From the NCBI RefSeq assembly GCF_012849375.1, contig NZ_CP051684.1:2170001-2234000 (forward strand): a stretch of DNA of 64,000 nt. Reading direction: 5' to 3'. The position numbers and the translations under genes were made by a program. The notes below the pieces were generated by a model. The model worked only from the letters and a program-made list of their open reading frames with translations, did no database searches and was not told the DNA's origin. This stretch comes from Duganella dendranthematis (GTDB taxonomy: Bacteria > Pseudomonadota > Gammaproteobacteria > Burkholderiales > Burkholderiaceae_D). This document shows positions 56,919 to 64,000 of the stretch, piece after piece (position 1 is the stretch's first letter; every line of letters begins with the position of its first letter).

Positions 56919-59045
56919 TTACTTCTCGGTCAAACCACGGCGCTCCAGCAGCGGTTCGATCTTGGCATCGCGGCCGCGGAAGTTGCGGTACATCTGCATC
57001 GCGTCCATGGTGCCGCCTCTGGACAGCAGCATCTTGCGGAAGTAGTCGCCGTTCTTGCGCTGCATGCCGCCGTTTTCGGTGAACCAGTCGACGGTGTCGG
57101 CGTCCAGCTTCTCCGACCACAGGTAGCCGTAGTAACCGGCCGAGTAGCCGCCTGCGAACACGTGCGAGAAGTAGGTGGTGCGGTAGCGCGGCGGTACCGG
57201 CGCGTAGTCGACGCCGGCATCCTTCAGCGATTTCACCTCAAACGTCAGCACATCCGACGGAATCTGGGACACGCCCAGCTGGTGCCATTTCTGGTCCAGG
57301 ATCGATGCCGCCAGGTACTCGGTGGTGCGGAAGCCTTCGTTGAATTTCTTCGATGCGATGACTTTGTCCAGCAGTTCCTGCGGCATCGGCGCGCCGGTCT
57401 GGTAATGCTTGGCGTAGTTGGCCAGCACCGCCGGATCGACCGACCACATTTCATTGACCTGCGACGGGAACTCGACGAAGTCGCGCGGCACGCGGGTGCC
57501 GGAGAAGCGCGGGTACTTCACGTTCGAGAACATGCCGTGCAACGCATGGCCGAATTCGTGGAAGGCGGTGCGCAACTCGTCGTAGGTGAGCAGCGTCGGC
57601 TCGCCCGGATTCGGCTTTGGAATGTTGAGGTGATTCGCCACCACCGGGTGGGTGCCCATCAGCGACGACTGCGACACGTAGGCGTTCATCCAGGCGCCAC
57701 CGCGCTTGTTGGAACGCGCGTAGTAGTCGCCGATGAAGATCGCCAGCTGCTTGCCGTCGGCGTCGAACACGTCCCACACGCGCACGTCCGGATCGTACAC
57801 CGGCAGGTCCTTGCGCTCCTTGAAGGTCAGGCCGTACACCTTGTTGGCCGCGTAAAACACGCCGTTGGTGATGACGTTATTCAGTTCAAAATAAGGACGC
57901 AGCTGGTTCTGGTCGAAGTTGAAGCGCTCGGCGCGCACCTTGTCGCTGTAGAACGACCAGTCCTGCGCAGCCAGCTGGAAGCCGCCATTTTCCTTGTCGA
58001 TCACTTGCTGGATCTCGGCGCCTTCTTTCTTAGCGTTGGCGACAGCAGGGCGGGCGAACTCCGACAGCATCTTGTTGACGGCTTCCGGATCATGCGCGGT
58101 CTGGTCTTCCAGCGAGTACGCGGCGAAGCTTGGATAGCCCAGCAACGCGGCCTTCTCGGCGCGCAGCTTGGCCAGCGACAGCACTACTTGCGTGTTATCG
58201 AACTTGCCGCCATGGCTGCCGCGCGCCAGCGACAGCGCCATCAGCTTCTCGCGCACCGCGCGGTTGGTCAGCACCGCCAGGCTGGCCTGGCCTGTGGTAT
58301 TCACCACCGGGATCAGGAACTTGCCGTCCTGGCCCTTGGCCTTGGCGGCGGCAGCGGCGGCGTCGATCGCCTTGTCCGACATGCCGGCCAGTTCTTCACG
58401 CGTATCGACCACCAGCGCCGAGGCGTTGGCTTCTTCCAGCACGTTCTGCGCGAAGGTGGTTTGCAGCTTGGCCAGTTCGGCGTTCATCGATTTCAGCTTG
58501 GCCTTGTCGGCATCCGACAGCTGGGCGCCGGCGCGCACAAAATCGGTGTGGTAGCGTTCCAGCAGATACTTCGACTCCGCATCCAGGTGCAGCTTGTCGC
58601 GCTTGTCGAACAGCGCCTTGACACGGGCGTACAGCTTGCTGTTGAGGCGAATTGCATCGCTGTGGGCGGCCAGTTTCGGCGACAGTTCGCGCTCCAGTGC
58701 CTTGAAGGTGTCGTTGGTGTTGGCGCCGGACAGGTTGCCGAACACGCTCGATACGCGCGACAGCAGCTGGCCGGATTTTTCCATCGCCACGATGGTATTG
58801 TCGAAGGTCGGCGCGGCCTTGTTGTTGGCGATCGCTTCGATCTCGATGGCGTTCTGGCGCATGCCTTCTTCAAACGCCGGAGCGTAGTCTTCGTTCTTGA
58901 TCTTGTCGAAGGCTGGATAGCCGAACGGCAGGGTGCTCGGCTTGGCGAACGGATTCGATGCCGGCAGCAGCGACGCGGGTTCCGCATGCGCGACGCTGAA
59001 TACTGCCGCGATGCTGGCGGCGATAATGACGTTGGTACGATTCAT
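56919..59045 (-). CDS. Exported M3-family oligopeptidase (Dcp-like), copy 2
   Basis: 708 residues with a signal peptide (about 1-21, ending VAHA). Zinc motif FHEFGHALHGMFS near residue 494 with the downstream Glu region, as in peptidyl-dipeptidase Dcp and oligopeptidase A. GGYSAGYYGYLWSEKLDADTVDWF near the C-terminus is a family block. Cleaves short peptides in the periplasm. It starts 16 bases after the very similar neighbour's stop, and both have identical length, so this is a recent tandem duplication. Confidence 0.95.
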   Translation of the reverse strand: MNRTNVIIAASIAAVFSVAHAEPASLLPASNPFAKPSTLPFGYPAFDKIKNEDYAPAFEEGMRQNAIEIEAIANNKAAPTFDNTIVAMEKSGQLLSRVSSVFGNLSGANTNDTFKALERELSPKLAAHSDAIRLNSKLYARVKALFDKRDKLHLDAESKYLLERYHTDFVRAGAQLSDADKAKLKSMNAELAKLQTTFAQNVLEEANASALVVDTREELAGMSDKAIDAAAAAAKAKGQDGKFLIPVVNTTGQASLAVLTNRAVREKLMALSLARGSHGGKFDNTQVVLSLAKLRAEKAALLGYPSFAAYSLEDQTAHDPEAVNKMLSEFARPAVANAKKEGAEIQQVIDKENGGFQLAAQDWSFYSDKVRAERFNFDQNQLRPYFELNNVITNGVFYAANKVYGLTFKERKDLPVYDPDVRVWDVFDADGKQLAIFIGDYYARSNKRGGAWMNAYVSQSSLMGTHPVVANHLNIPKPNPGEPTLLTYDELRTAFHEFGHALHGMFSNVKYPRFSGTRVPRDFVEFPSQVNEMWSVDPAVLANYAKHYQTGAPMPQELLDKVIASKKFNEGFRTTEYLAASILDQKWHQLGVSQIPSDVLTFEVKSLKDAGVDYAPVPPRYRTTYFSHVFAGGYSAGYYGYLWSEKLDADTVDWFTENGGMQRKNGDYFRKMLLSRGGTMDAMQMYRNFRGRDAKIEPLLERRGLTEK

Positions 59046-59061
59046 TGAAATCTCTCTAAAA

Positions 59062-61188
59062 TTATTTACCGTTCAGGCCACGACGTTCCAGCAGCGGCTC
59101 GATCACTGGATCGCGGCCGCGGAAGTTGCGGAACAAATTCATCGCATCGTCGGTGCCGCCGCGCGACAACAGCTTGGCGCGGAACCAGTCGCCGTTCTTG
59201 CGTTGCAGGCCGCCGTTTTCCTTGAACCATTCGACGGTGTCGGCATCCAGCTTTTCGGACCACAGGTAGGCATAGTAGCCAGCCGAGTAGCCGCCAGAGA
59301 AACTGTGCGAGAAGTAGGTGGTACGGTAGCGTGGCGGCACCGGCGCGAAGTCGACGCCCATGTCTTTCAGCGACTGCGCTTCAAACGCCAGCACGTCGGT
59401 CGGGATCTGCGCAGGGGTCAGCTGGTGCCAGCGCTGGTCCAGCAACGATGCCGACAGATATTCCGTGGTCAGGAAGCCCTGGTTGAATTTTTTCGACGCC
59501 AGCACCTTGTCCAGCAGCTCTTTCGGCATCGGCTCACCGGTCTTGTAATGCTTGGCGTAGTTGGACAGCACCTCTGGCCACACGGCCCACATCTCGTTCA
59601 CTTGCGACGGATACTCGACGAAGTCGCGCGGCACGCTGGTGCCGGAGAAGCGCGGGTACTTCACGTTGGAGAACATGCCGTGCAGCGCGTGGCCGAATTC
59701 GTGGAAGGCGGTCTTCACTTCATCATAGGTCAGCAGCGTCGGCTCGCCGGCCGGTGGCTTCGGAATGTTGAGGTGATTAGCCACTACCGAGTGGGTGCCC
59801 AGCAGCGACGATTGCGAGATGTACTCGTTCATCCATGCGCCGCCTTGCTTGTTGGAGCGGGCGTACATATCGGCGATGAAGATGGCCAACTGCTTGCCAT
59901 CGGCGTCGAACACATCGAACACGCGCACGTCCGGGTTGTACACCGGCAGATCCTTGCGCTCCTTGAACGACAGGCCATACAGCTTGTTCGCGGCGTAGAA
60001 CACGCCGTTGGTCAGCACATTGTTCAATTCAAAGTAAGGCTTCAACTGATTCTCGTCGAAGGCGAAACGCTGCGCGCGCACCTTGTCGGTGTAGAAGGCC
60101 CAGTCGGAAGCGTCGATCTTGAAGCCGCCCTTGTCGGCATCGACCACGGCTTGCAGGTCGGCCGCTTCTTTCCTGGCGTTGTTGACGGCCGGCTTGGCCA
60201 GCTCGCTCAGCAGCTTGTTGACCGACGCGGTGTCGTGCGCGGTCTGGTCTTCCAGCGAGTAGGCGGCGAAGTTTTCGTAGCCCAGCAGCGTGGCTTTTTC
60301 AGCGCGCGCCTTGGCGATTTTCAGCACCACGTCGCGGTTGTCGAATTCACCGCCATGGCTGCCGCGCGCCAGCGACAGCGCCATCAGCTTTTCGCGCACT
60401 GCGCGGTTGGTTAGTTCCGCCAGCGGCGGCTGGCCAGAAGTGTTGACCACGGCGACCAGGAATTTGCCGTCCTGGCCTTTGGCCTTGGCGGCTGCGGCAG
60501 CGGCGTCGATGGCGGCTGGGCTCATGCCGGCCAATTCTTCGCGCGTGTCGACCAGCAGGCCGGAGGCGTTGGTTTCCTTCAGTACGTTCTGAGTGAAGGT
60601 GGTTTGCAGCTTGGCGATGGTGCCGTTGATGGCCTTCAGCTTTTCCTTGTCGGCGGCCGACAGGTTTGCGCCGGCGCGCACGAAGTCAGTGTGGTAGCGC
60701 TCCAGCAGGTGCTCGGATTCCGCGTCCAGTTTCAGCGTCGCGCGCTTGTCGTACAGCGCTTTGACGCGGGCATACAGCTTGGCGTTGAGGTAGATGGCGT
60801 CGGCATGGGCGGCCAGTTTCGGCGACATTTCGCTGTCGATGGCATCCAGCTTGTCGTTGGTATTGGCGCCTTGCAGATTGCCGAAGATGGTTTGCACGCG
60901 GGTCAGCAGCGCGCCGGATTTTTCCATGGCCACGATGGTGTTGTCGAAGCTCGGCGCGGCCTTGTTGTTGGCGATGGCGTCGACTTCCTTCAGTTGCTGG
61001 CGCATGCCTTCGTTGAAGGCCGGGATGAAGTGCTCGTCCTTGATCTTGTCAAACTGCGGGTAGTGGAATGGCAAGGTGCTGGCGGTGGCCAGCGGATTGC
61101 CAGCCAAGGCGGCCGGAGCTGCCAGCACAGTCTGGGAAAAAGCCAGGCCAAGAGCGGCCGCGACGACAAGCATTTGAGGACGGGACAT
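59062..61188 (-). CDS. Exported M3-family oligopeptidase (Dcp-like), copy 1
   Basis: 708 residues, signal peptide about 1-23 (ending VLAAP or nearby). HEFGH zinc motif near residue 494 and GGYSAGYYAYLWSEKLDADTVEWF near the end. High identity to the downstream copy through the catalytic region (by eye well over half the residues), with more differences at the N-terminus. Promoter expected in the 267-base gap upstream. The pair is likely one operon with this copy first. Confidence 0.95.
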   Translation of the reverse strand: MSRPQMLVVAAALGLAFSQTVLAAPAALAGNPLATASTLPFHYPQFDKIKDEHFIPAFNEGMRQQLKEVDAIANNKAAPSFDNTIVAMEKSGALLTRVQTIFGNLQGANTNDKLDAIDSEMSPKLAAHADAIYLNAKLYARVKALYDKRATLKLDAESEHLLERYHTDFVRAGANLSAADKEKLKAINGTIAKLQTTFTQNVLKETNASGLLVDTREELAGMSPAAIDAAAAAAKAKGQDGKFLVAVVNTSGQPPLAELTNRAVREKLMALSLARGSHGGEFDNRDVVLKIAKARAEKATLLGYENFAAYSLEDQTAHDTASVNKLLSELAKPAVNNARKEAADLQAVVDADKGGFKIDASDWAFYTDKVRAQRFAFDENQLKPYFELNNVLTNGVFYAANKLYGLSFKERKDLPVYNPDVRVFDVFDADGKQLAIFIADMYARSNKQGGAWMNEYISQSSLLGTHSVVANHLNIPKPPAGEPTLLTYDEVKTAFHEFGHALHGMFSNVKYPRFSGTSVPRDFVEYPSQVNEMWAVWPEVLSNYAKHYKTGEPMPKELLDKVLASKKFNQGFLTTEYLSASLLDQRWHQLTPAQIPTDVLAFEAQSLKDMGVDFAPVPPRYRTTYFSHSFSGGYSAGYYAYLWSEKLDADTVEWFKENGGLQRKNGDWFRAKLLSRGGTDDAMNLFRNFRGRDPVIEPLLERRGLNGK

Positions 61189-61455
61189 ATTCTTCTTTCA
61201 AAAAACGCCAGAGAAAATGCTGACACGGTAACAATGCAGCACGTTAAGCGCCAAATCATAGCAGCGCGACACAGCCGCCGTCACGGCAAAAGATGCTGCA
61301 CTGCACTTGATTGGCCGAAGGCGCGGTTCGCCGAAGAATGATCAGCCTGTCAGGAAATTTCCGTTGAAAATGACGAAAAGGCGGCGGCCGGCAGTCCGCC
61401 GCAGCAGATCGCCAAGGCGACATGTCCGTCATCCGCCCGGTGCCGTCAAACCGGG
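61189..61455. other. Intergenic region without a recognised gene
   Basis: Between the first M3 peptidase start and the end of the TMEM175-type gene. Open frames here are short shadows without ribosome sites. It should contain the M3 operon promoter, but no clear -35/-10 pair was found. A GC-rich GCGGCGGCCGGC...GCCGCAGC stretch near 61382-61405 could fold. Confidence 0.4.
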
Positions 61456-62031
61456 TTATTTGAAGTGCGCTTCGATGCGGCGGTCCGGCAGGAACCAGAC
61501 CCCGGCGACCAGCACGTACACCGCGAAGCCGGCCAGCGGATACAAGAACGATGCGCCGATGCCGACCAGATAGAGCAGCATGGAGATCTTGCCTTTCCAA
61601 TCGCTGCCAATGGCCGCCTTCAGCACTTCGTTATGGGTCTCCAGGCAGCGCGCCAGCATCAGGTACGCGGTGCTGGACATGAACAGCACAAAGCCATAGC
61701 AGGCCAGCGGCACCGACGTAAAGTGATGCTCGCCGATCCAGCTGGTCACAAACGGCACCAGCGACAGCCAGAACAGCAGGTGCAGGTTGGCCCACAGCAC
61801 GCCGCCGGTGGTGCGGGTCACCGCGTGGATCATGTGGTGATGGTTGTTCCAGTAGATGCCGACGTACACAAAGCTCAGTACATAGCTGAGAAATACCGGC
61901 CACAGCGGCTCAAGCGCCGCCCAGTCGGATCCATGCGGCACCTTCAGCTCCAGCACCATAATCGTAATGATGATGGCGATCACGCCATCGCTGAATGCTT
62001 CCAACCTGCCTTTACCCACCACATCTCCCAA
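61456..62031 (-). CDS. TMEM175-family membrane protein (DUF1211, potassium channel-like)
   Basis: 191 residues, six hydrophobic segments. The N-terminal signature GRLEAFSDGVIAIIITIMVLELK matches the FSDGxxAIxxT motif of bacterial TMEM175 proteins, which are potassium-leak channels working as tetramers. The following WNNHHHMI is also typical. Start codon GTG/ATG region MGDVVGKGRLEAF fits the family. Confidence 0.9.
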   Translation of the reverse strand: MGDVVGKGRLEAFSDGVIAIIITIMVLELKVPHGSDWAALEPLWPVFLSYVLSFVYVGIYWNNHHHMIHAVTRTTGGVLWANLHLLFWLSLVPFVTSWIGEHHFTSVPLACYGFVLFMSSTAYLMLARCLETHNEVLKAAIGSDWKGKISMLLYLVGIGASFLYPLAGFAVYVLVAGVWFLPDRRIEAHFK

Positions 62032-62109
62032 AAGTAAGAACCTGCCACGTCACGGACGCGATCGCCACGCATTGTGGTCCAAATCGCTGCCCGCGACAAC
62101 CGCGTCGGC

Positions 62110-62556
62110 TTATTCGCGAATTTCCGGCTCGGTCAGTTGCGCCAGCAGCTGCAGGGATTCCTGCCAGCCGAGGTAGCAGGCCTCGACCGGGATCACCGCT
62201 GGAATGCCTTCCTGCACCACCTTCATGTCGACGCCGCAAAATACCGCGCGCAGCGTGACGGTGGTTTGCATCTGGCCCGGCAGGTTGGGATCGTCGAACA
62301 CCGCTGTGTAGCGCAGCTTTTCGCCCGGCACCAGCTCCAGATATTCGCCGCCGAACGAATGGCTGCCGCCAGTGGTGAAATTGGTGAACGACATGCGATA
62401 CGCACCGCCGACCTTGGCGTCCAGCTGATGCACCTTGCCGATGAAGCCATGGGGCGGCAGCCACTTGGCCAGCGCATCCGGATCGAGAAAGGCGCGGTAG
62501 ACGCGCTCGGCGCTGGCTTTGAGCACACGGTGCAGTTGTACGGTATTGGTGGTCAT
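62110..62556 (-). CDS. SRPBCC / AHSA1-domain protein
   Basis: Start preferred at the ATG at 62554-62556 (MTTNTVQLHRVLKASAERVYRAF), eight bases after GAGGG; an ATG six bases further upstream is too close to that site. 148 residues. A START-like ligand-binding fold with RVYRAFLDPDALAKWLPP, GGAYRMSF and the C-terminal GWQESLQLLAQL. Such proteins bind hydrophobic ligands or act as regulator partners; the specific role is unknown. Confidence 0.9.
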   Translation of the reverse strand: MTTNTVQLHRVLKASAERVYRAFLDPDALAKWLPPHGFIGKVHQLDAKVGGAYRMSFTNFTTGGSHSFGGEYLELVPGEKLRYTAVFDDPNLPGQMQTTVTLRAVFCGVDMKVVQEGIPAVIPVEACYLGWQESLQLLAQLTEPEIRE

Positions 62557-62687
62557 GGTCATTTCCCTCAAAAAGTGTGTCTGCCTGCACGACGAACCAC
62601 GGTACAGGAAATCGACATCCACTGGCAAGATAGACAGATTATCTTTTTCTTAATAATATTCAGGACTTGCCCTCTATCTTGTCACTC

Positions 62688-63878
62688 ATGCGCCCCCTGG
62701 TCCTCTTACTTTCGCTGCTTGCCATCTCCACCGCTAGCGCCGCCGACCTCAAAACAGTCGCGCTCGTCGATTTCAGCACCTGCTCCAAGCCTGAGTGGCC
62801 CAAGGAAGCCCTGCGTACAGAAGTAACCGGCACGGTCCGGCTAAAATTCCTGATCGACGAAGACGGTAACATTCTCGATACCTTGCTACTGTCATCCAGC
62901 GGCTCCACGTTGCTGGATGATGCCGCCATGGCGGGAATACAGCGGTGCAAGTTCAAGCCTTCCACCGTCAACGGCTTAGCCGTCAGAGGCTGGACCAAAC
63001 TGGAATACCGCTGGACGCTGGATACCGACGAAATCACCAGGCAAACGGTGGCCGATGCGCAGAAATACCGCGCCGCCGCACTGGCCGGCGACGCTGGCGC
63101 ACTGTACAAGTTGGCACGCATTTTTCGCGACGGTGCTGGTGTGCCGTTCAACAACGATAGCTACCTGAAATTGCTGCGCGCCTCGGCGCAGGTTGGCTAC
63201 GCCGAGGCCGAATTCGAAATGGCGGCCAACTATTACTACGGGCAGATTCTAGCCAAGGATCTGGAGCAAGCGATAGCATGGTACGAGCTCGCCGCCAAGC
63301 ATGGCAACGCACTGGCCCAAGTTCGCCTCGGTGACTTTTATGAATCCGGCAATGCCGTCATCGGGCAAGACCTTTCACAGGCCGCTTTCTGGTATAGCAA
63401 GGCCGCGGAGCAGGGCGACCATGATGCCGAGCTAGCGCTGGGACGACTGTACGACAACGGCAAAGGGGTGGCGCATGATGCCGCCCGGTCGGCCGTCTGG
63501 TATCGCAAGTCGGCCGAATCTGGTAACGCGGAAGCTTGTTACCGAATGGGGATGGTTTACCTGCACGGCAACGATCCAGTTCAGGCGGCACTGTGGCTCG
63601 TCAAGGCCAGCGAGCAGCGCCAGGAAATGGCGGAGGGCACGCTGGCCAATCTGTATTTCACTGGCGCCGGCGTACCGCAAAGCGATACTGAAGGATTCAA
63701 ATACCTGCGCCGTGCCGCCATGGCCGGCAACACCCGGTCAATGCGTCAGCTAGGACTAATGCTGTCGCAAGGCGTGCGGGTCACAGCGGACCGCAAGGAA
63801 GGCGAATTCTGGCTCGGCAAGGCGGCGCGTCTCGGTGTCCCGGCAAGCACGGGCGACGCCGTCAGCTTCGAGTTTTAA
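62688..63878 (+). CDS. Exported TonB-C-like plus Sel1-repeat protein
   Basis: Start uncertain: the ATG at 62688 (MRPLVLLLSLLAISTASA) gives a clean signal peptide, while an in-frame TTG at 62667 adds seven residues. No strong ribosome site for either. About 396 residues. A TonB C-terminal-type domain (about 25-115: EALRTEVTGTVRLKFLIDEDGNI, SGSTLLDDAAM) is followed by six or seven Sel1-like repeats (AAALAGDAGALYKLARIFRDGAGV, WYRKSAESGNAEACYRMGMVY). A periplasmic scaffold protein; partners unknown. Confidence 0.88.
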   Translation: MRPLVLLLSLLAISTASAADLKTVALVDFSTCSKPEWPKEALRTEVTGTVRLKFLIDEDGNILDTLLLSSSGSTLLDDAAMAGIQRCKFKPSTVNGLAVRGWTKLEYRWTLDTDEITRQTVADAQKYRAAALAGDAGALYKLARIFRDGAGVPFNNDSYLKLLRASAQVGYAEAEFEMAANYYYGQILAKDLEQAIAWYELAAKHGNALAQVRLGDFYESGNAVIGQDLSQAAFWYSKAAEQGDHDAELALGRLYDNGKGVAHDAARSAVWYRKSAESGNAEACYRMGMVYLHGNDPVQAALWLVKASEQRQEMAEGTLANLYFTGAGVPQSDTEGFKYLRRAAMAGNTRSMRQLGLMLSQGVRVTADRKEGEFWLGKAARLGVPASTGDAVSFEF

Positions 63879-64000
63879 GGCTGCACCAGCGTGGCATCCG
63901 TTGACTTTTCGTAAGGCAAAAGCCAAGCAAATCCCTATGATTCCTGATGGAAATACCGTCCTCCTTGCGGAGGTGATGAAGTTAATTCTTGAGGAGTCTA
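63879..64000. other. Window end: probable leader of the next gene
   Basis: No gene within these 122 bases. An inverted repeat CCTCC-TTGC-GGAGG lies at about 63960-63974, and the last bases, TTGAGGAGTCTA, look like a ribosome site, so a plus-strand gene probably starts just outside the window. Confidence 0.4.

Overview
The window looks like the chromosome of a betaproteobacterium of the Oxalobacteraceae (Massilia / Duganella / Janthinobacterium type). The reasons are the high GC content, the protein families present (RdgC, a VF530-type protein, DUF4404, GTP-type PEP carboxykinase) and the style of the repeat proteins. The genus is inference, because no rRNA or other taxonomic marker is present.

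Layout. (1) 1-12854: the end of an unknown gene, ssb, and a 14-gene cobalamin operon on the minus strand (cbiM, N, Q, O, cobM, cbiX, cobH, cbiD, cobL, cobI, cbiG, a CobE/CbiG-C gene, cobJ, a 2Fe-2S ferredoxin). It is preceded by a cobalamin riboswitch, and cobA diverges from it. CbiX, CbiD and CbiG indicate the early-cobalt (anaerobic-type) route fed by a CbiMNQO cobalt importer. No precorrin-6A reductase or late adenosylation/amidation gene is in the window. Nine junctions are 4-base start/stop overlaps. The cbiM-cbiN junction departs from this pattern and looks like a one-base frameshift. (2) 12873-27024: uvrA with a LexA box, an AraC regulator, metabolic genes (aldehyde dehydrogenase, HAD phosphatase, pckG, hydroxyacid dehydrogenase, a mini-asparaginase), and a TetR gene with two matching operators, one of which sits in front of an unlisted 36-residue membrane peptide. 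(3) 27046-36302: two adjacent proteins (809 and 2241 residues) built almost entirely of an eight-residue repeat. In the larger one the octads are organised in a higher-order unit of exactly 26 octads plus a Gly/Asp linker, ending in a calcium-loop C-terminal region. (4) 36395-39825: rdgC and dinB (with a LexA box), a periplasmic binding protein, and a tRNA-Val / tRNA-Asp operon. (5) 39864-53275: an ABC exporter pair, a cyclic-nucleotide-binding protein with a PerM permease, ahpC/ahpF, a substrate-binding-domain GGDEF-EAL protein, a seven-repeat RCC1 lipoprotein, a YgiQ radical SAM protein and two small conserved proteins. (6) 53421-56885: a lower-GC orphan type VI secretion cargo module, made of a PAAR protein, an M15-like peptidase effector and two tandem exported paralogues that are candidate immunity proteins. 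(7) 56919-63878: two tandem M3 oligopeptidases, a TMEM175-type channel, an SRPBCC protein and a TonB-C/Sel1 protein.

The strongest candidates for something undescribed are the nested-repeat giant proteins, the PAAR / M15-like effector / duplicated immunity module, and the TetR-controlled micro-membrane-protein.
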